DNA of 64,000 nucleotides, from positions 1 to 64,000 of the forward strand of contig NZ_FNJO01000006.1 of assembly GCF_900104095.1 (NCBI RefSeq), read 5' to 3'. The position numbers and the translations under genes are program-made. Under the pieces are notes generated by a model. It ran no database searches. It saw only the letters and a program-made list of their open reading frames with translations, and was not told where the DNA came from. Every line of letters starts with the position of its first letter. Position 1 is the stretch's first letter. The stretch comes from Ralstonia sp. 25mfcol4.1 (GTDB lineage Bacteria > Pseudomonadota > Gammaproteobacteria > Burkholderiales > Burkholderiaceae). Shown here one piece after another: positions 43,955 to 52,796 of the stretch.

Positions 43955-44416
43955 TCAGCCGCGCCGGCACATGGCGGCTGCCTTGTGGATGGCTTTGCGG
44001 ATGCGCGGAAACGTGCCACAGCGGCAGGCGATGCCTCGCATCGCCATATCGATCTGCAGGTCTGTCGGCACCGGGCAGCGGGCCAGCAGCGCCGCGGCCG
44101 CCACGAGTTGCCCGCTCTGGCAGTAGCCGCACTGCACCACATCGAATTCGATCCACGCCGCGCGCAAGGCCTGCGCGACCGGGCCTTGCAGGCCTTCGAC
44201 CGTGGTGATGCGCGCACCGCGCAGGTCCTTCAGCAGCAGCTGGCATGCCGGCGTGGCACGGTTGTCGAGCAATACCGTGCAGGCGCCGCACACGCCGATG
44301 CCGCACCCGAACTTGGTGCCGGTCAGGCGCTGCTCGCAGCGTAGCGCCCACAGCAGCGGCGTGTCGGTTGCAGACTTCAGGTCTACTGTCTTGCCATTGA
44401 GACGGACTGACACCAT
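43955..44416 (-). CDS. iorA: [2Fe-2S] subunit of an IorAB-type molybdenum hydroxylase
   Basis: A 153-residue iron-sulfur subunit. The plant-ferredoxin-type cluster has C38, C43, C46 and C58 (FGCGIGVCGACTVLL); the second cluster has C96, C99, C131 and C133 (VQCGYCQSG and IACRCG). It transfers electrons from the molybdenum centre of the large subunit. The start overlaps the large-subunit gene by 34 bases, so they are co-translated. A longer upstream frame exists but is antisense-like and lies inside the large subunit. The symbol is by family; the true substrate is unknown. Confidence 0.92.
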   Translation of the reverse strand: MVSVRLNGKTVDLKSATDTPLLWALRCEQRLTGTKFGCGIGVCGACTVLLDNRATPACQLLLKDLRGARITTVEGLQGPVAQALRAAWIEFDVVQCGYCQSGQLVAAAALLARCPVPTDLQIDMAMRGIACRCGTFPRIRKAIHKAAAMCRRG

Positions 44417-46749
44417 GGGTCGTTGCCCTCCGGTACGGCAGGTGTCGCCTGCAGCGGCAGCCTGCGGTGGCGCTGCCCGGTCAGCGCGAACAAGGCGTTG
44501 GCCACGGCGGGCGCGATGGGCGGGGTCGCGGTTTCTCCCACGCCTTCTGGCGCTGCGTCGCTGTCCAGCACATAGGTCTCGATGACGGGACAGGTCTCCA
44601 TGTCGACGATCGGAAAGTCGGGGAAGTAGTGCTGCTGCACCTGCCCGTTGCGCAACGTGATGGCCTGTTGCAGCGCGGCCGACAGCCCGAACACGATGCC
44701 GCTTTCCATCTGTTGCTCCACCAGGTTCGGATTGATGGCGCGGCCGCAATCGACCACGCAGACCACCCGCGTCACGCGGAAATCACGCTCGGCCGTGGCA
44801 CCCTGCCGCTTTGTCTCCGCCACCTCGGCCACCTGGGCCACCACGCTGCCGAATGATTCATGCATCGCCATGCCGCGTGCGAACGCCACGCCATCGCGGT
44901 CCCTCCATTGCGCGGGTCCGCGCCATGCGGCGCGCTCGCGCAGCGTCTCCAGTACGCGTACGTGGCGCCGGTGTGCCGGCTGCGTCAGCAATTCCAGCCG
45001 GAACGCGATCGGGTCCTTGCCCGCCGCCGCCGCCATCTCGTCGAGAAAGCACTCGACAAAGAACGCCTGATGCGAATGGCCGACCGAGCGCCAGTAGCCT
45101 ACGGGCACGGGCAGTTCGACGCGATGGTGGTGCACCAGCATGTTGGGGCACGCATAGGGCTGGTCGAACGCGCCCTCGGCCATGGTGGCATCGGTCAGCA
45201 GCCGGGCCAGGAAGCGCGGCTTGCCGAACGCGCGCGGGAGCGCCTGTTCGGCGATCGACTGGCTGGCCGAGACGCTTTGCCACGCCACAAGCCGTCCGTC
45301 AGCGTCCAGTGCGCCGCGGCACACAGCCATGCAGGCGGGCCGGTAGAAATCGTGCGTCATATCCTGTGGGCGCGACCAGATGGTCTGCACCGGGTTGGGC
45401 GATGCGTGCCGCGCGATGGCGGCCGCCTGCACGATGAAGTCGATTTCGAGCCGTCGTCCGAACGCGCCGCCCAGCAGTTGCTGTTGGATCTGCACGTCGC
45501 CGGGGCTCAGGCCCAGCATGTTCGCCACCGCCTTGCGCGCGGCCATCGGCACCTGGGTGGACACCCACACCTGGGCCTTGCGGCCGTCCACCTGCACCGT
45601 GCAGTTGACCGGCTCCAGCGCGCCATGCGCGAGGTAGGGCACCTCGTAGCGCATTTCCAGCATCTTGCCGCGCTTGAGCGCCGCTTCGGCGTCGCCGGTA
45701 CGATAGAACGTGTGGCCGCCGTCGCTGCTTTCCAGCGCACGGGTCAGCGCCGCGCGCACGTCATCGGTGTTCAGCCCCGCGGCCGGCCCGTGATCCCATT
45801 CGACGGGCAACTCGCACAGCGCGCGCATGGCGATGAACGGATTCTCGGCGATCGCCGCCACGCCCCCCGTGCCGCCGTGGTACGCATCGATCGGATAAAA
45901 CCCCTTTACGCCGATCTTGTGCATCACCTTGTTCGTGTCGAACTTGCGAACGGTGCCGCCCAGGGTCGGGCACATCAGCACGCTCGCATAGAGCAGGTGG
46001 TCGGGCAAGGCGTCGATGCCGAAACGCGCGGTGCCATCGAGCTTCGCCTTTGCCTCGATGTGGCCCAGGCGCTTGCCGATCAGCGTGAACGTCTTCGGGT
46101 CCTTGAGCGTGAGATGGCCGGGATGCGGCAGGTCGCGCGCGTCCGTGGCGAGTTCGCCAAAGCTGGCCGAACGCCCCGACGCCGCGTGGAACACGCGTCC
46201 GGAGCGGGCCTGACACTGTTCCACCTGCACGTCCCAGCGGCGGGCCGCGGCACCGCATAGCATGGCGCGCGCGGAGGCGCCCGCTTCGCGCATCGGCTGC
46301 CACAGGTCGACGATGCTGGTCGAGCCGCCGGTTACCATCGATCCCAGCAGGCGCGCGCTACGGCGGGCAAGGTATTCGCTGATATGCGCCAGCGCGCCGT
46401 CGTCGTCAGGGCGGAACGGCAGGCTGCGCGGCAGGTTCTCGTGATTGACGTAGAGCGGCTCGATGGCGGACTGCTCCACGCGCACCTGCGACCAGTCCGC
46501 ATCGAGTTCCTCGGCCAGCAGCATGGCCGCGCCGGTATGCACACCCTGGCCCATTTCGGCCTTGCTCATGACGATGGTCACGTGGTTGTCGGCACCAATC
46601 ACGACCCAGCCGTTCAGGCGCGCATCGCCCGTGGTGGCGGGTGGTGGCAGGTCGGCGTCGAGACGGTCCTCGGGCCGCAGCAATGTCCATCCCACCACCA
46701 GCGCGCCCGCCGCCGCACCGCCGAGTAGAAAGGTTCTGCGCGTCAGCAT
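44383..46749 (-). CDS. iorB: Molybdopterin-binding large subunit, isoquinoline 1-oxidoreductase/aldehyde dehydrogenase type
   Basis: A 788-residue molybdenum hydroxylase large subunit. The N-terminus MLTRRTFLLGGAAAGALVVG is a Tat-like signal or anchor. Cofactor-binding signatures include GWVVIGADNHVTIVMSKAEMGQG, QQLLGGAFGRRLEIDF, GYWRSVGHSHQAFFVECF and the catalytic Glu in APEGVGETATPPIAPAVANA. It pairs with the [2Fe-2S] subunit gene that overlaps its 3' end. No FAD subunit is present; IorAB-type enzymes pass electrons to a cytochrome instead. Substrate may be an N-heterocycle or an aldehyde. A much longer frame extends upstream but is not credible. Confidence 0.9.
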   Translation of the reverse strand: MLTRRTFLLGGAAAGALVVGWTLLRPEDRLDADLPPPATTGDARLNGWVVIGADNHVTIVMSKAEMGQGVHTGAAMLLAEELDADWSQVRVEQSAIEPLYVNHENLPRSLPFRPDDDGALAHISEYLARRSARLLGSMVTGGSTSIVDLWQPMREAGASARAMLCGAAARRWDVQVEQCQARSGRVFHAASGRSASFGELATDARDLPHPGHLTLKDPKTFTLIGKRLGHIEAKAKLDGTARFGIDALPDHLLYASVLMCPTLGGTVRKFDTNKVMHKIGVKGFYPIDAYHGGTGGVAAIAENPFIAMRALCELPVEWDHGPAAGLNTDDVRAALTRALESSDGGHTFYRTGDAEAALKRGKMLEMRYEVPYLAHGALEPVNCTVQVDGRKAQVWVSTQVPMAARKAVANMLGLSPGDVQIQQQLLGGAFGRRLEIDFIVQAAAIARHASPNPVQTIWSRPQDMTHDFYRPACMAVCRGALDADGRLVAWQSVSASQSIAEQALPRAFGKPRFLARLLTDATMAEGAFDQPYACPNMLVHHHRVELPVPVGYWRSVGHSHQAFFVECFLDEMAAAAGKDPIAFRLELLTQPAHRRHVRVLETLRERAAWRGPAQWRDRDGVAFARGMAMHESFGSVVAQVAEVAETKRQGATAERDFRVTRVVCVVDCGRAINPNLVEQQMESGIVFGLSAALQQAITLRNGQVQQHYFPDFPIVDMETCPVIETYVLDSDAAPEGVGETATPPIAPAVANALFALTGQRHRRLPLQATPAVPEGNDPWCQSVSMARQ

Positions 46750-46991
46750 GACATGGCCTCTGGTCGCCTCCGGTCGCAAACGCAAGCGCGCAAGCCCGAT
46801 TCTCTTGCTGCTGCGATCACCTATATTAGTCAATGTCGCCCGCCATCGCGAGGCGGCACTGGGACATCTAGGCCTAAAGGCCAAGGCGTGCCTGGCAGAC
46901 ATAAATGCGATGGAATACGGATTGAAAGCCGATGAAAGCGCGCGCCCCCGCGCATGCGGGCACGCCGCCGGTTGTCCGGGGGAGGTACGCG

Positions 46992-49349
46992 ATGCCCGTC
47001 GAAGCGATGCATGCCTGGGTGCTGCGATTGTCGGCCCCGTGGAAACAGGCGCTGCTGCGGCATGGCCTGGACCTGTCGCTGGTTCGATCGGCCGACGACA
47101 CCGCCGACATCCTCGAACGTACGCTGCAGATCGACTGGTCGGACCCGCGCGTGGCCGAACTGAGCCGTGCCACGCGCCGTGCCGTGGAACCGGGCGACCC
47201 CGCGCGCAGCCTGCTCTATCACATGCTGGCGCTGGCGGAGTGCCCGACGCTGGATGAGGGTATCGAGCTGGCCGACCTGGATCTGCTGGAAAACTACATC
47301 TATTCCCGCGCGCCGCTGCCCGACGACTGGGCATCGCTCGATGTCGCGGTGCTTGCCTGCCAGTACCGGCCGGCACGCCGCACGGGGCACCAGCTGCACG
47401 CAGACCTGGTGTTTTCTCGGCTCGGCATCGCGCGCAACGGCGACACCGAATCGAGTTACGACCCCCGCACGCGCAGCCACGTGCCGACCGTAGCCGGGCA
47501 CCCCGAGCACGTGCGGGTGCTGCCCGCCCACTATGCGGCGTTCCTGGTGCGCAGGACGCGCGGTGCCAGCGCGCTGAGCCTGGTCGAAGGCGAGCGGGAG
47601 GGCGACGAAGCGCGCGAGTTCCTGGTGCCGGTGCGCAAGCTGTTCGCCAGCGGCTGCGTGCCGGGGCAGGACCTGACGCTGGAATACGGCCACCACCACG
47701 TCGGCGACAAGCTGCGCCGCGCCGTGCAGGCGCGCTGGGGCGTAACGCCGGAGCCCAGGGCCGTGCTGGCCGATCCGCCTTATTCCCAGTCGTGGCGCTT
47801 TCCGGATGCCGCGCAAAGCGCCGCGCCGGTGCCAGGCTCCACGGCGCCGCCGATCGCGCTGGTGCGCAAGGGCGATTCCGTATGGCTGATGCCGGGGGCG
47901 TTGCCGTTGATCGAGCCCCTGACGCCAGAGCACTTCAAGATTCGGGGCTTCCGCGTGCCGGCGCAATGGCGCGTGTTGCCGGTGGTCAACCGGCGCTTCA
48001 CCACCCAGCGCATTTTCTCGGACCTGTTCAAACTTTTCCTGGAAGGCATCAACGCGCTGCGCGAGCGATATGTCCCGCATTTTGCCCCAGCGTTCCTGCG
48101 CTATCCGGAGCCTCGCAACGCGCCGGAGTACATCAATATCCGGCACCGCTGGCAAGACGACGGGGCCACCTATCGCGACATGTGCGCGGAGCCTTCGGAC
48201 CGCGAGCAGTTCCTGGCCGAAGTCAAGCAGGGCGGCTATCACGCCCAGCTGTTCCTGGACCATTGTGCCGAAGGGACGGTCAGCGTGCGCGTGGCGCAAT
48301 GGCCGGACCGCCACGTGTTTCCGGCCTACTCCGTGGTGGCCGCGCCGGATTTCTATCCCTACGCCGACCAGGCGGAATTGCAGCGGTGGTTCCGCGAGCA
48401 GAAGATCGATCCGAAGTCGCAATTTCGCAGCGGATCGCCGCTCTCGCTCAGTGCCGAACGGCTGGCCGCCAATCCCCTGCATCGTGACCCATTCAGCGCG
48501 GCGCGGGCGTTTCCGCCCGGCGAGACCACCATGCCCGTGTCGTTCAGCCTGGCACCACGCGGGCAGGCACCCAACGCGGACGGCACCCACGTGCCGCGCA
48601 TGGTGTCGTTCCTGTCCGATGCATCGTCCAGCGTGTTCGCGCCGGGCTGGGACGTGACCTATGCCGGTGGTTGGGGCGGCATCTATCTGGCCACGTTCGG
48701 GCTGGGCAGCCCGTTTGCGGAGGACATCAAGCTGTGCGCGGCGTCGAACAGCTTCTGGCCGGCGCTAAGCCCGGACGCGTCGCGCACGTTCCGTCGCGCC
48801 GATGCGCCCACCGCGCTGCCGATGCTCGATGACGAACTGGGCTATCACCCATCGCATCCGCTGGCGCAAGCCGGGGCGACACGGCCGGGCTGGGACGGCG
48901 AGTACGGCCCGTACCTGACCCCGGAGGGCGAGGTGGACTACGCCGACATCCACCGCTCGGATTACGTGGCCAATGCGTTGCGTGGCCAGATGCTGTTCGG
49001 CGCGTTCGAGCATGTCGACTCGGCCGAGCTGATCCGGCGGATTGCCGCGCTGCGCCACGCGGTGGCGGCGTGCGACAACGGCCAGGTGCCGTCGCACACG
49101 CGGCTGTGGCTGGTATCGGCGCGCAGGCTGGACGCCGCTCCCGCGGCTGTCCAGGATGGCGCGACGGATATCGTCTATCGCTTCGTGTTCGTGCTTCCCG
49201 CCGATGCCAGTGCCGTGCCCCGCCAGCATGAACCGGGGCGGCTGCGCGTGCCCTATGCCGAGGCGCTGCAATGCGACGCCACGCCGGCGGGCCTGGTCGG
49301 CGCGGTGCGGCGCCGCGCCCCTGGCCCGGAAGCACTGGCGTTGTACTGA
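46992..49349 (+). CDS. Large protein resembling LodA/GoxA CTQ-dependent amino-acid oxidases
   Basis: A 785-residue protein with no signal peptide. The start at 46992 has an excellent GGGGGAGG six bases upstream and is preferred to an ATG 60 bases earlier. I do not recognise the N-terminal domain, though HADLVFSRLGIARNGDT loosely recalls the IGIARVGNS segment of LodA. The C-terminal region has D578-x3-C582 (EDIKLCAASNSFWPA) and W634 (RPGWDGEYGP). LodA needs an Asp four residues before the crosslinked Cys and a Trp some 65 residues later to form cysteine tryptophylquinone. The next gene, six bases downstream, encodes a LodB-like flavoprotein, the known maturation partner type. Assignment is an inference from this combination. 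Confidence 0.55.
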   Translation: MPVEAMHAWVLRLSAPWKQALLRHGLDLSLVRSADDTADILERTLQIDWSDPRVAELSRATRRAVEPGDPARSLLYHMLALAECPTLDEGIELADLDLLENYIYSRAPLPDDWASLDVAVLACQYRPARRTGHQLHADLVFSRLGIARNGDTESSYDPRTRSHVPTVAGHPEHVRVLPAHYAAFLVRRTRGASALSLVEGEREGDEAREFLVPVRKLFASGCVPGQDLTLEYGHHHVGDKLRRAVQARWGVTPEPRAVLADPPYSQSWRFPDAAQSAAPVPGSTAPPIALVRKGDSVWLMPGALPLIEPLTPEHFKIRGFRVPAQWRVLPVVNRRFTTQRIFSDLFKLFLEGINALRERYVPHFAPAFLRYPEPRNAPEYINIRHRWQDDGATYRDMCAEPSDREQFLAEVKQGGYHAQLFLDHCAEGTVSVRVAQWPDRHVFPAYSVVAAPDFYPYADQAELQRWFREQKIDPKSQFRSGSPLSLSAERLAANPLHRDPFSAARAFPPGETTMPVSFSLAPRGQAPNADGTHVPRMVSFLSDASSSVFAPGWDVTYAGGWGGIYLATFGLGSPFAEDIKLCAASNSFWPALSPDASRTFRRADAPTALPMLDDELGYHPSHPLAQAGATRPGWDGEYGPYLTPEGEVDYADIHRSDYVANALRGQMLFGAFEHVDSAELIRRIAALRHAVAACDNGQVPSHTRLWLVSARRLDAAPAAVQDGATDIVYRFVFVLPADASAVPRQHEPGRLRVPYAEALQCDATPAGLVGAVRRRAPGPEALALY

Positions 49350-49355
49350 CCGATC

Positions 49356-50321
49356 ATGCGCAATGGTGGCGTGCTGGTGATCGGCGACGGTCCGGCGGGA
49401 TGCGCGGCCGCCATTGCGGCGGCCCGGGCCGGTGGCGCGGTGACGATGGTGGGCGCCGGCCGTATGCGCGCGGTGCCCGAATGCGCGTCGGCGGGGGCGT
49501 TGCGGCTGCTGGATGCGATCTCGCCTGCGTTCGCTACCCGGTCCCACATCTGGCTCGACCACGCATGGCCAGACGCTACCGTAATCACACAGCGTGCCCG
49601 GGCCGTCGATCGTGCGCAGCTCGATCGTGGCCTGCGCGAGGCGGCGGTGCGCGCCGGGGCCGACTACCAGGTCATGCCGGCGTCGACTTTGCGGCCACGA
49701 GTGGCCGGCGATCGCGTGACGGGCGTGGAGGGCATGTCCGGCGGTGGCCTTGCTGCCGGCGCCTACGTCGTGATCGACGCGTCCGGCGTGAACGGGTGGC
49801 TGCGCCGCACCCTGGGCCTGCCGGAAGGGATCGACTCGGGAGCCTGGTGGCTGCAGCGCGGCTTTGGCGTGCTGGCTGGGGGGCAGGCCAGCGCGCCAGG
49901 TACGCAGTTCGTCATTGGCGCCAACGGATGGCTGTGGCGGTACGCCACGCCACAGGGCTGCATCTGGACGGCGCTGTGCAGTACGCGCGACGCCAGCGTG
50001 GCATGGCCCCCCGGCATGCGGCCAGTTGGCCGGATCTGGCGCGAGTGCCGCCGCTGGCGGCATCTGCGGCAGGCGGCAGGCGCGGGTTACTTCGTTTGCG
50101 GCGATGCGGCTGGCTATCTCGATCCGGCTACCGGCGATGGCCTTCGCTTTGCGCTGGAATCGGGTGCCCGCGCCGGTGCGCTGGCCGCCGGCGTGGTGCG
50201 CTGGCCGCAGCGGAGCAGCCTGGCGGCGGCGTTGTACGCGGACTGGGTGTTGCAGACCTATCTGACCAGTCGGGCCGCACTGCGCGAGGTGTATGCGCGC
50301 GCGCACCTGGCGGTGCGGTGA
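49356..50321 (+). CDS. LodB/GoxB-like FAD-dependent maturation protein
   Basis: A 321-residue flavoprotein monooxygenase-like protein. The Rossmann motif GDGPAGCAAAIAAARAG lies at residues 10-26 and the second FAD motif GYFVCGDAAGYLDPATGDG near 245-263; the middle part resembles tryptophan-halogenase-like/LodB proteins, with a shorter chain than LodB. LodB-type proteins install the quinone on their LodA partner. It begins six bases after the large protein stop, so it is translationally coupled. A generic FAD oxidoreductase role is possible, but the tight pairing favours cofactor maturation of the upstream protein. Confidence 0.75.
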   Translation: MRNGGVLVIGDGPAGCAAAIAAARAGGAVTMVGAGRMRAVPECASAGALRLLDAISPAFATRSHIWLDHAWPDATVITQRARAVDRAQLDRGLREAAVRAGADYQVMPASTLRPRVAGDRVTGVEGMSGGGLAAGAYVVIDASGVNGWLRRTLGLPEGIDSGAWWLQRGFGVLAGGQASAPGTQFVIGANGWLWRYATPQGCIWTALCSTRDASVAWPPGMRPVGRIWRECRRWRHLRQAAGAGYFVCGDAAGYLDPATGDGLRFALESGARAGALAAGVVRWPQRSSLAAALYADWVLQTYLTSRAALREVYARAHLAVR

Positions 50322-50483
50322 CGGCCGGCACCGGCGGGTGTCTTGTCCGTCGCGTGGGGCTTCGGTCCCATTGCCCGCCACTGTCCCATGCACTACAAAA
50401 CCAGAACCCGCAACGCGGGGGCCGCGTGCCGGCGGGGTCGGCACGGACCACAATCCAACGACTTGGCAACAAGGGGGCAGCAG

Positions 50484-51302
50484 ATGAATCCGAACAAGGC
50501 GCTGTGGGAAAAGGGCGACTTCACGCGGCTGGCGGCAACCATGCGCGAGAGTGGCGACGAACTGGTGGAGCGGCTGGGCGTCACGCCCGGCATGAAGGTG
50601 CTTGACCTGGGCTGCGGGGACGGCACCACCGCGCTGCCCGAAGCGAAGCGTGGGGCCGACGTCCTGGGCGTCGATATCGCCAGCAACCTGGTGGCCGCCG
50701 GCAACCGGCGCGCGCAGGAAGCGGGGCTCGGGAACCTGCGCTTCCAGGAGGGCGATGCCTGCGCGCTGACCGACCTACAGGACCACACCTTCGACCTGGT
50801 CGTCAGCATGTTCGGCGCCATGTTCGCGCCCAAGCCGGGGGAGGTGGCCAGCGAGATGGTGCGCGTGGTAAAGCCCGGCGGGCGCATCGTGATGGGCAAC
50901 TGGATTCCGAACGATCCGACGCTGGTCGCGCAGGTGCTGAAGATCAGCATGTCCTATTCGCCACCACCGCCGGAAGGCTTCATCAGCCCGATGCTGTGGG
51001 GCCACGAAATCATTGTCACCGAGCGATTCGGCGCGGCGGGCGTGCCGCCGGAGAACATCGGCTTTGACCGGGACACCTACGTCTTCCGGTACGCCGGCAA
51101 GCCAACAGACTTCGTGGCGACGTTCCGCGATTACTACGGCCCGACCATGAACGCGTTTGCCGCCGCAGAGGCGAACGGCAGGCGCGACGATCTGCAGCGC
51201 GAACTCGACGCGCTGTTCACCGCGCAAAACCGGAGTGGCAAGCCCGATGTCACCGAGATCCCGGCGACCTACCTGCGCGTGACCGTGATGACGCCGCCGT
51301 GA
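50484..51302 (+). CDS. SAM-dependent class I methyltransferase
   Basis: A 272-residue methyltransferase. Motif I is VLDLGCGDGTTALPEAKRGA, motif II DVLGVDIASN, and the acidic post-motif EGDACALTD; the region FDLVVSMFGAMFAPKPGEVASEMVRVVKPGG matches UbiE/small-molecule methyltransferases. ATG at 50484 follows an AGGGGG sequence; a longer in-frame start has no such site. It lies 162 bases after the flavoprotein on the same strand and may or may not belong to that unit. Substrate unknown. Confidence 0.9.
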   Translation: MNPNKALWEKGDFTRLAATMRESGDELVERLGVTPGMKVLDLGCGDGTTALPEAKRGADVLGVDIASNLVAAGNRRAQEAGLGNLRFQEGDACALTDLQDHTFDLVVSMFGAMFAPKPGEVASEMVRVVKPGGRIVMGNWIPNDPTLVAQVLKISMSYSPPPPEGFISPMLWGHEIIVTERFGAAGVPPENIGFDRDTYVFRYAGKPTDFVATFRDYYGPTMNAFAAAEANGRRDDLQRELDALFTAQNRSGKPDVTEIPATYLRVTVMTPP

Positions 51303-51478
51303 GCGCATCCAGCGCACGACACCAGTATGTGGCGGCCGATGCACGCGCGCGCAAATACCGCGCATGAATGTCGGCCGCAAGCCTCGTTAATGACAGTTGC
51401 AAAACGGAACACTTTGTCAGGTGCCTCGACGCTACAGTGGGCCTTCCCAAGTCTGTAGGCTTTTCTGGAGGTACACGA

Positions 51479-51901
51479 ATGAAGCAACATCTGGCGAAAT
51501 CCCTGTTGATGGCTGGCGCACTGATCGCGTCGTACCCACTGCTCGCGCAGCAGTTGGCTCCCGCCCAGCAGGCCCAGCCGATGCCCGCCACCCAGGTCGC
51601 GCCTGGCGCGCCTGTCGCCCCTGCCGCGTCCACCGGCTACGGTGCGCCGGCCGCTCCCACGGGCTACGCAGCGCCGGCCGCGCCGGCGGCGGCACCCGTT
51701 GACGTCGCGCAGCAGCAGCCCGCCGCCAACCCCTACGCACAGGGTTCGATGGAAACCGTGCAGAGGGGCGTGCCGCCCGCGCCGGGTACCGCGACCATGG
51801 CACCTGCCCCGGCCGCCGCCGACCCCGCCAGCATGAGCCTGCCGCCGGACGCCCTCGGCAGCCGCCTGGGCCGGCGAAACATCTACCTCGACGGCGCCTG
51901 A
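51479..51901 (+). CDS. Exported Pro/Ala-rich protein
   Basis: A 140-residue protein with a signal peptide (MKQHLAKSLLMAGALIASYPLLAQ) and GGAGG eight bases before the ATG. The mature chain is low-complexity Ala/Pro/Gln with repeated TGYxAPAAP units (STGYGAPAAPTGYAAPAAP) and a short conserved-looking end LGSRLGRRNIYLDGA. It looks disordered and may be a periplasmic or cell-surface linker protein. No function recognised. Confidence 0.7.
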   Translation: MKQHLAKSLLMAGALIASYPLLAQQLAPAQQAQPMPATQVAPGAPVAPAASTGYGAPAAPTGYAAPAAPAAAPVDVAQQQPAANPYAQGSMETVQRGVPPAPGTATMAPAPAAADPASMSLPPDALGSRLGRRNIYLDGA

Positions 51902-52036
51902 CCTGATCGACGTCGATGCCCCCGCGTCGCCCCGCGCGCCTGTGCATGCGCCGCACAAATGCTGTGCGGCGCATGGCGTTGAACAGGCCACCTGTGCAAA
52001 CCTAGACTGGCGCCTCGATTCTTTGAGGAGCCTGTC

Positions 52037-52741
52037 ATGACCCTGACCCTGTTGCGTTGTTTCCGCCTGGCCACCGTAAGCCTGTCGCTTGCGGCATCTG
52101 CCGGCGGTGCCGTCCACGCGGCGCAAGACAACGCCCACCCGGGCATCCGCGCGATGCTGGGTGCCAAGCCTGTCGAGCATCTCGATCCGCGCAGCACGGC
52201 GCTGGTCATCATCGACTTCCAGAAGGAGTACTTCTCCGGCCGGATGCCGATTCCAGATGGCCAGCGCGCCATGGACAACGCGCAGCGCCTGCTTGCGTTT
52301 GCCGATCGCCACCGCATTCCCGTCTTCCAGATCCAGCACATCGCGCCGGCAGGTGCCGCCGTCTTTGCCGTGGATGGCCAGACCGTGGACTTCCAGCCGG
52401 GCATGGCGCCGCGCCAGCAGGACGTCGTGCTGCGCAAGGAAACCGTGAGCGTGTTTGCCAGCACGGACCTGGACCGCCGCCTCAAGGCAATGGGCGTCAA
52501 AACCATCGTGGTGGCGGGGCTGATGACCCATGCCTGCGTGGCCGGCGCCGCGCGCGACGCGGTGCCGCTCGGGTTTCACGTTGTGGTAGCATCCGACGCC
52601 TCGGCCACGCGCGCCATCACGCGCGCCGATGGCCGTACGATCGGCAAGGACGCGCTGCATGAAGCCGCGCTTGCGGAGATCGAAGACACGTTCGGCGATG
52701 TGATGACCACTGCGGCCATCACGCATCTGCCGTTGCGCTGA
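52037..52741 (+). CDS. Exported isochorismatase-family cysteine hydrolase
   Basis: A 234-residue isochorismatase-like hydrolase. The catalytic Asp is in ALVIIDFQKEYFSGR, the Lys in VVLRKETVSVFASTDLD and the nucleophile Cys in VVAGLMTHACVAGAARDA. Unlike most family members it carries a signal peptide (ending GGAVHAAQD), so the enzyme is predicted to act in the periplasm, probably on an amide such as a nicotinamide-like or carbamate compound. It has its own terminator directly downstream and an RBS-like GAGGAG upstream. Confidence 0.88.
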   Translation: MTLTLLRCFRLATVSLSLAASAGGAVHAAQDNAHPGIRAMLGAKPVEHLDPRSTALVIIDFQKEYFSGRMPIPDGQRAMDNAQRLLAFADRHRIPVFQIQHIAPAGAAVFAVDGQTVDFQPGMAPRQQDVVLRKETVSVFASTDLDRRLKAMGVKTIVVAGLMTHACVAGAARDAVPLGFHVVVASDASATRAITRADGRTIGKDALHEAALAEIEDTFGDVMTTAAITHLPLR

Positions 52742-52753
52742 CACTGTCCTGAG

Positions 52754-52780
52754 ACGCCCCGCCGGGGCGTTTCTGCTTTT
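52754..52780 (+). terminator. Intrinsic terminator of the isochorismatase-like gene
   Basis: Arms ACGCCCC (52754-52760) and GGGGCGT (52764-52770) followed by TTCTGCTTTT. The stem is GC-rich and the T-rich tail is interrupted. Confidence 0.75.
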
Positions 52781-52796
52781 GGGAGACGGCATTTTC

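Noticed and set aside
44383-47376. 997-codon version of the molybdenum hydroxylase large subunit
   Set aside because: The extra 209 N-terminal codons are low-complexity Arg/Pro/Ala sequence antisense to the start of the LodA-like gene. The Tat-like start at 46749 is much better supported.
46830-48590. Minus-strand frame of 586 codons
   Set aside because: Antisense shadow of the LodA-like gene; no domain and a biased composition.
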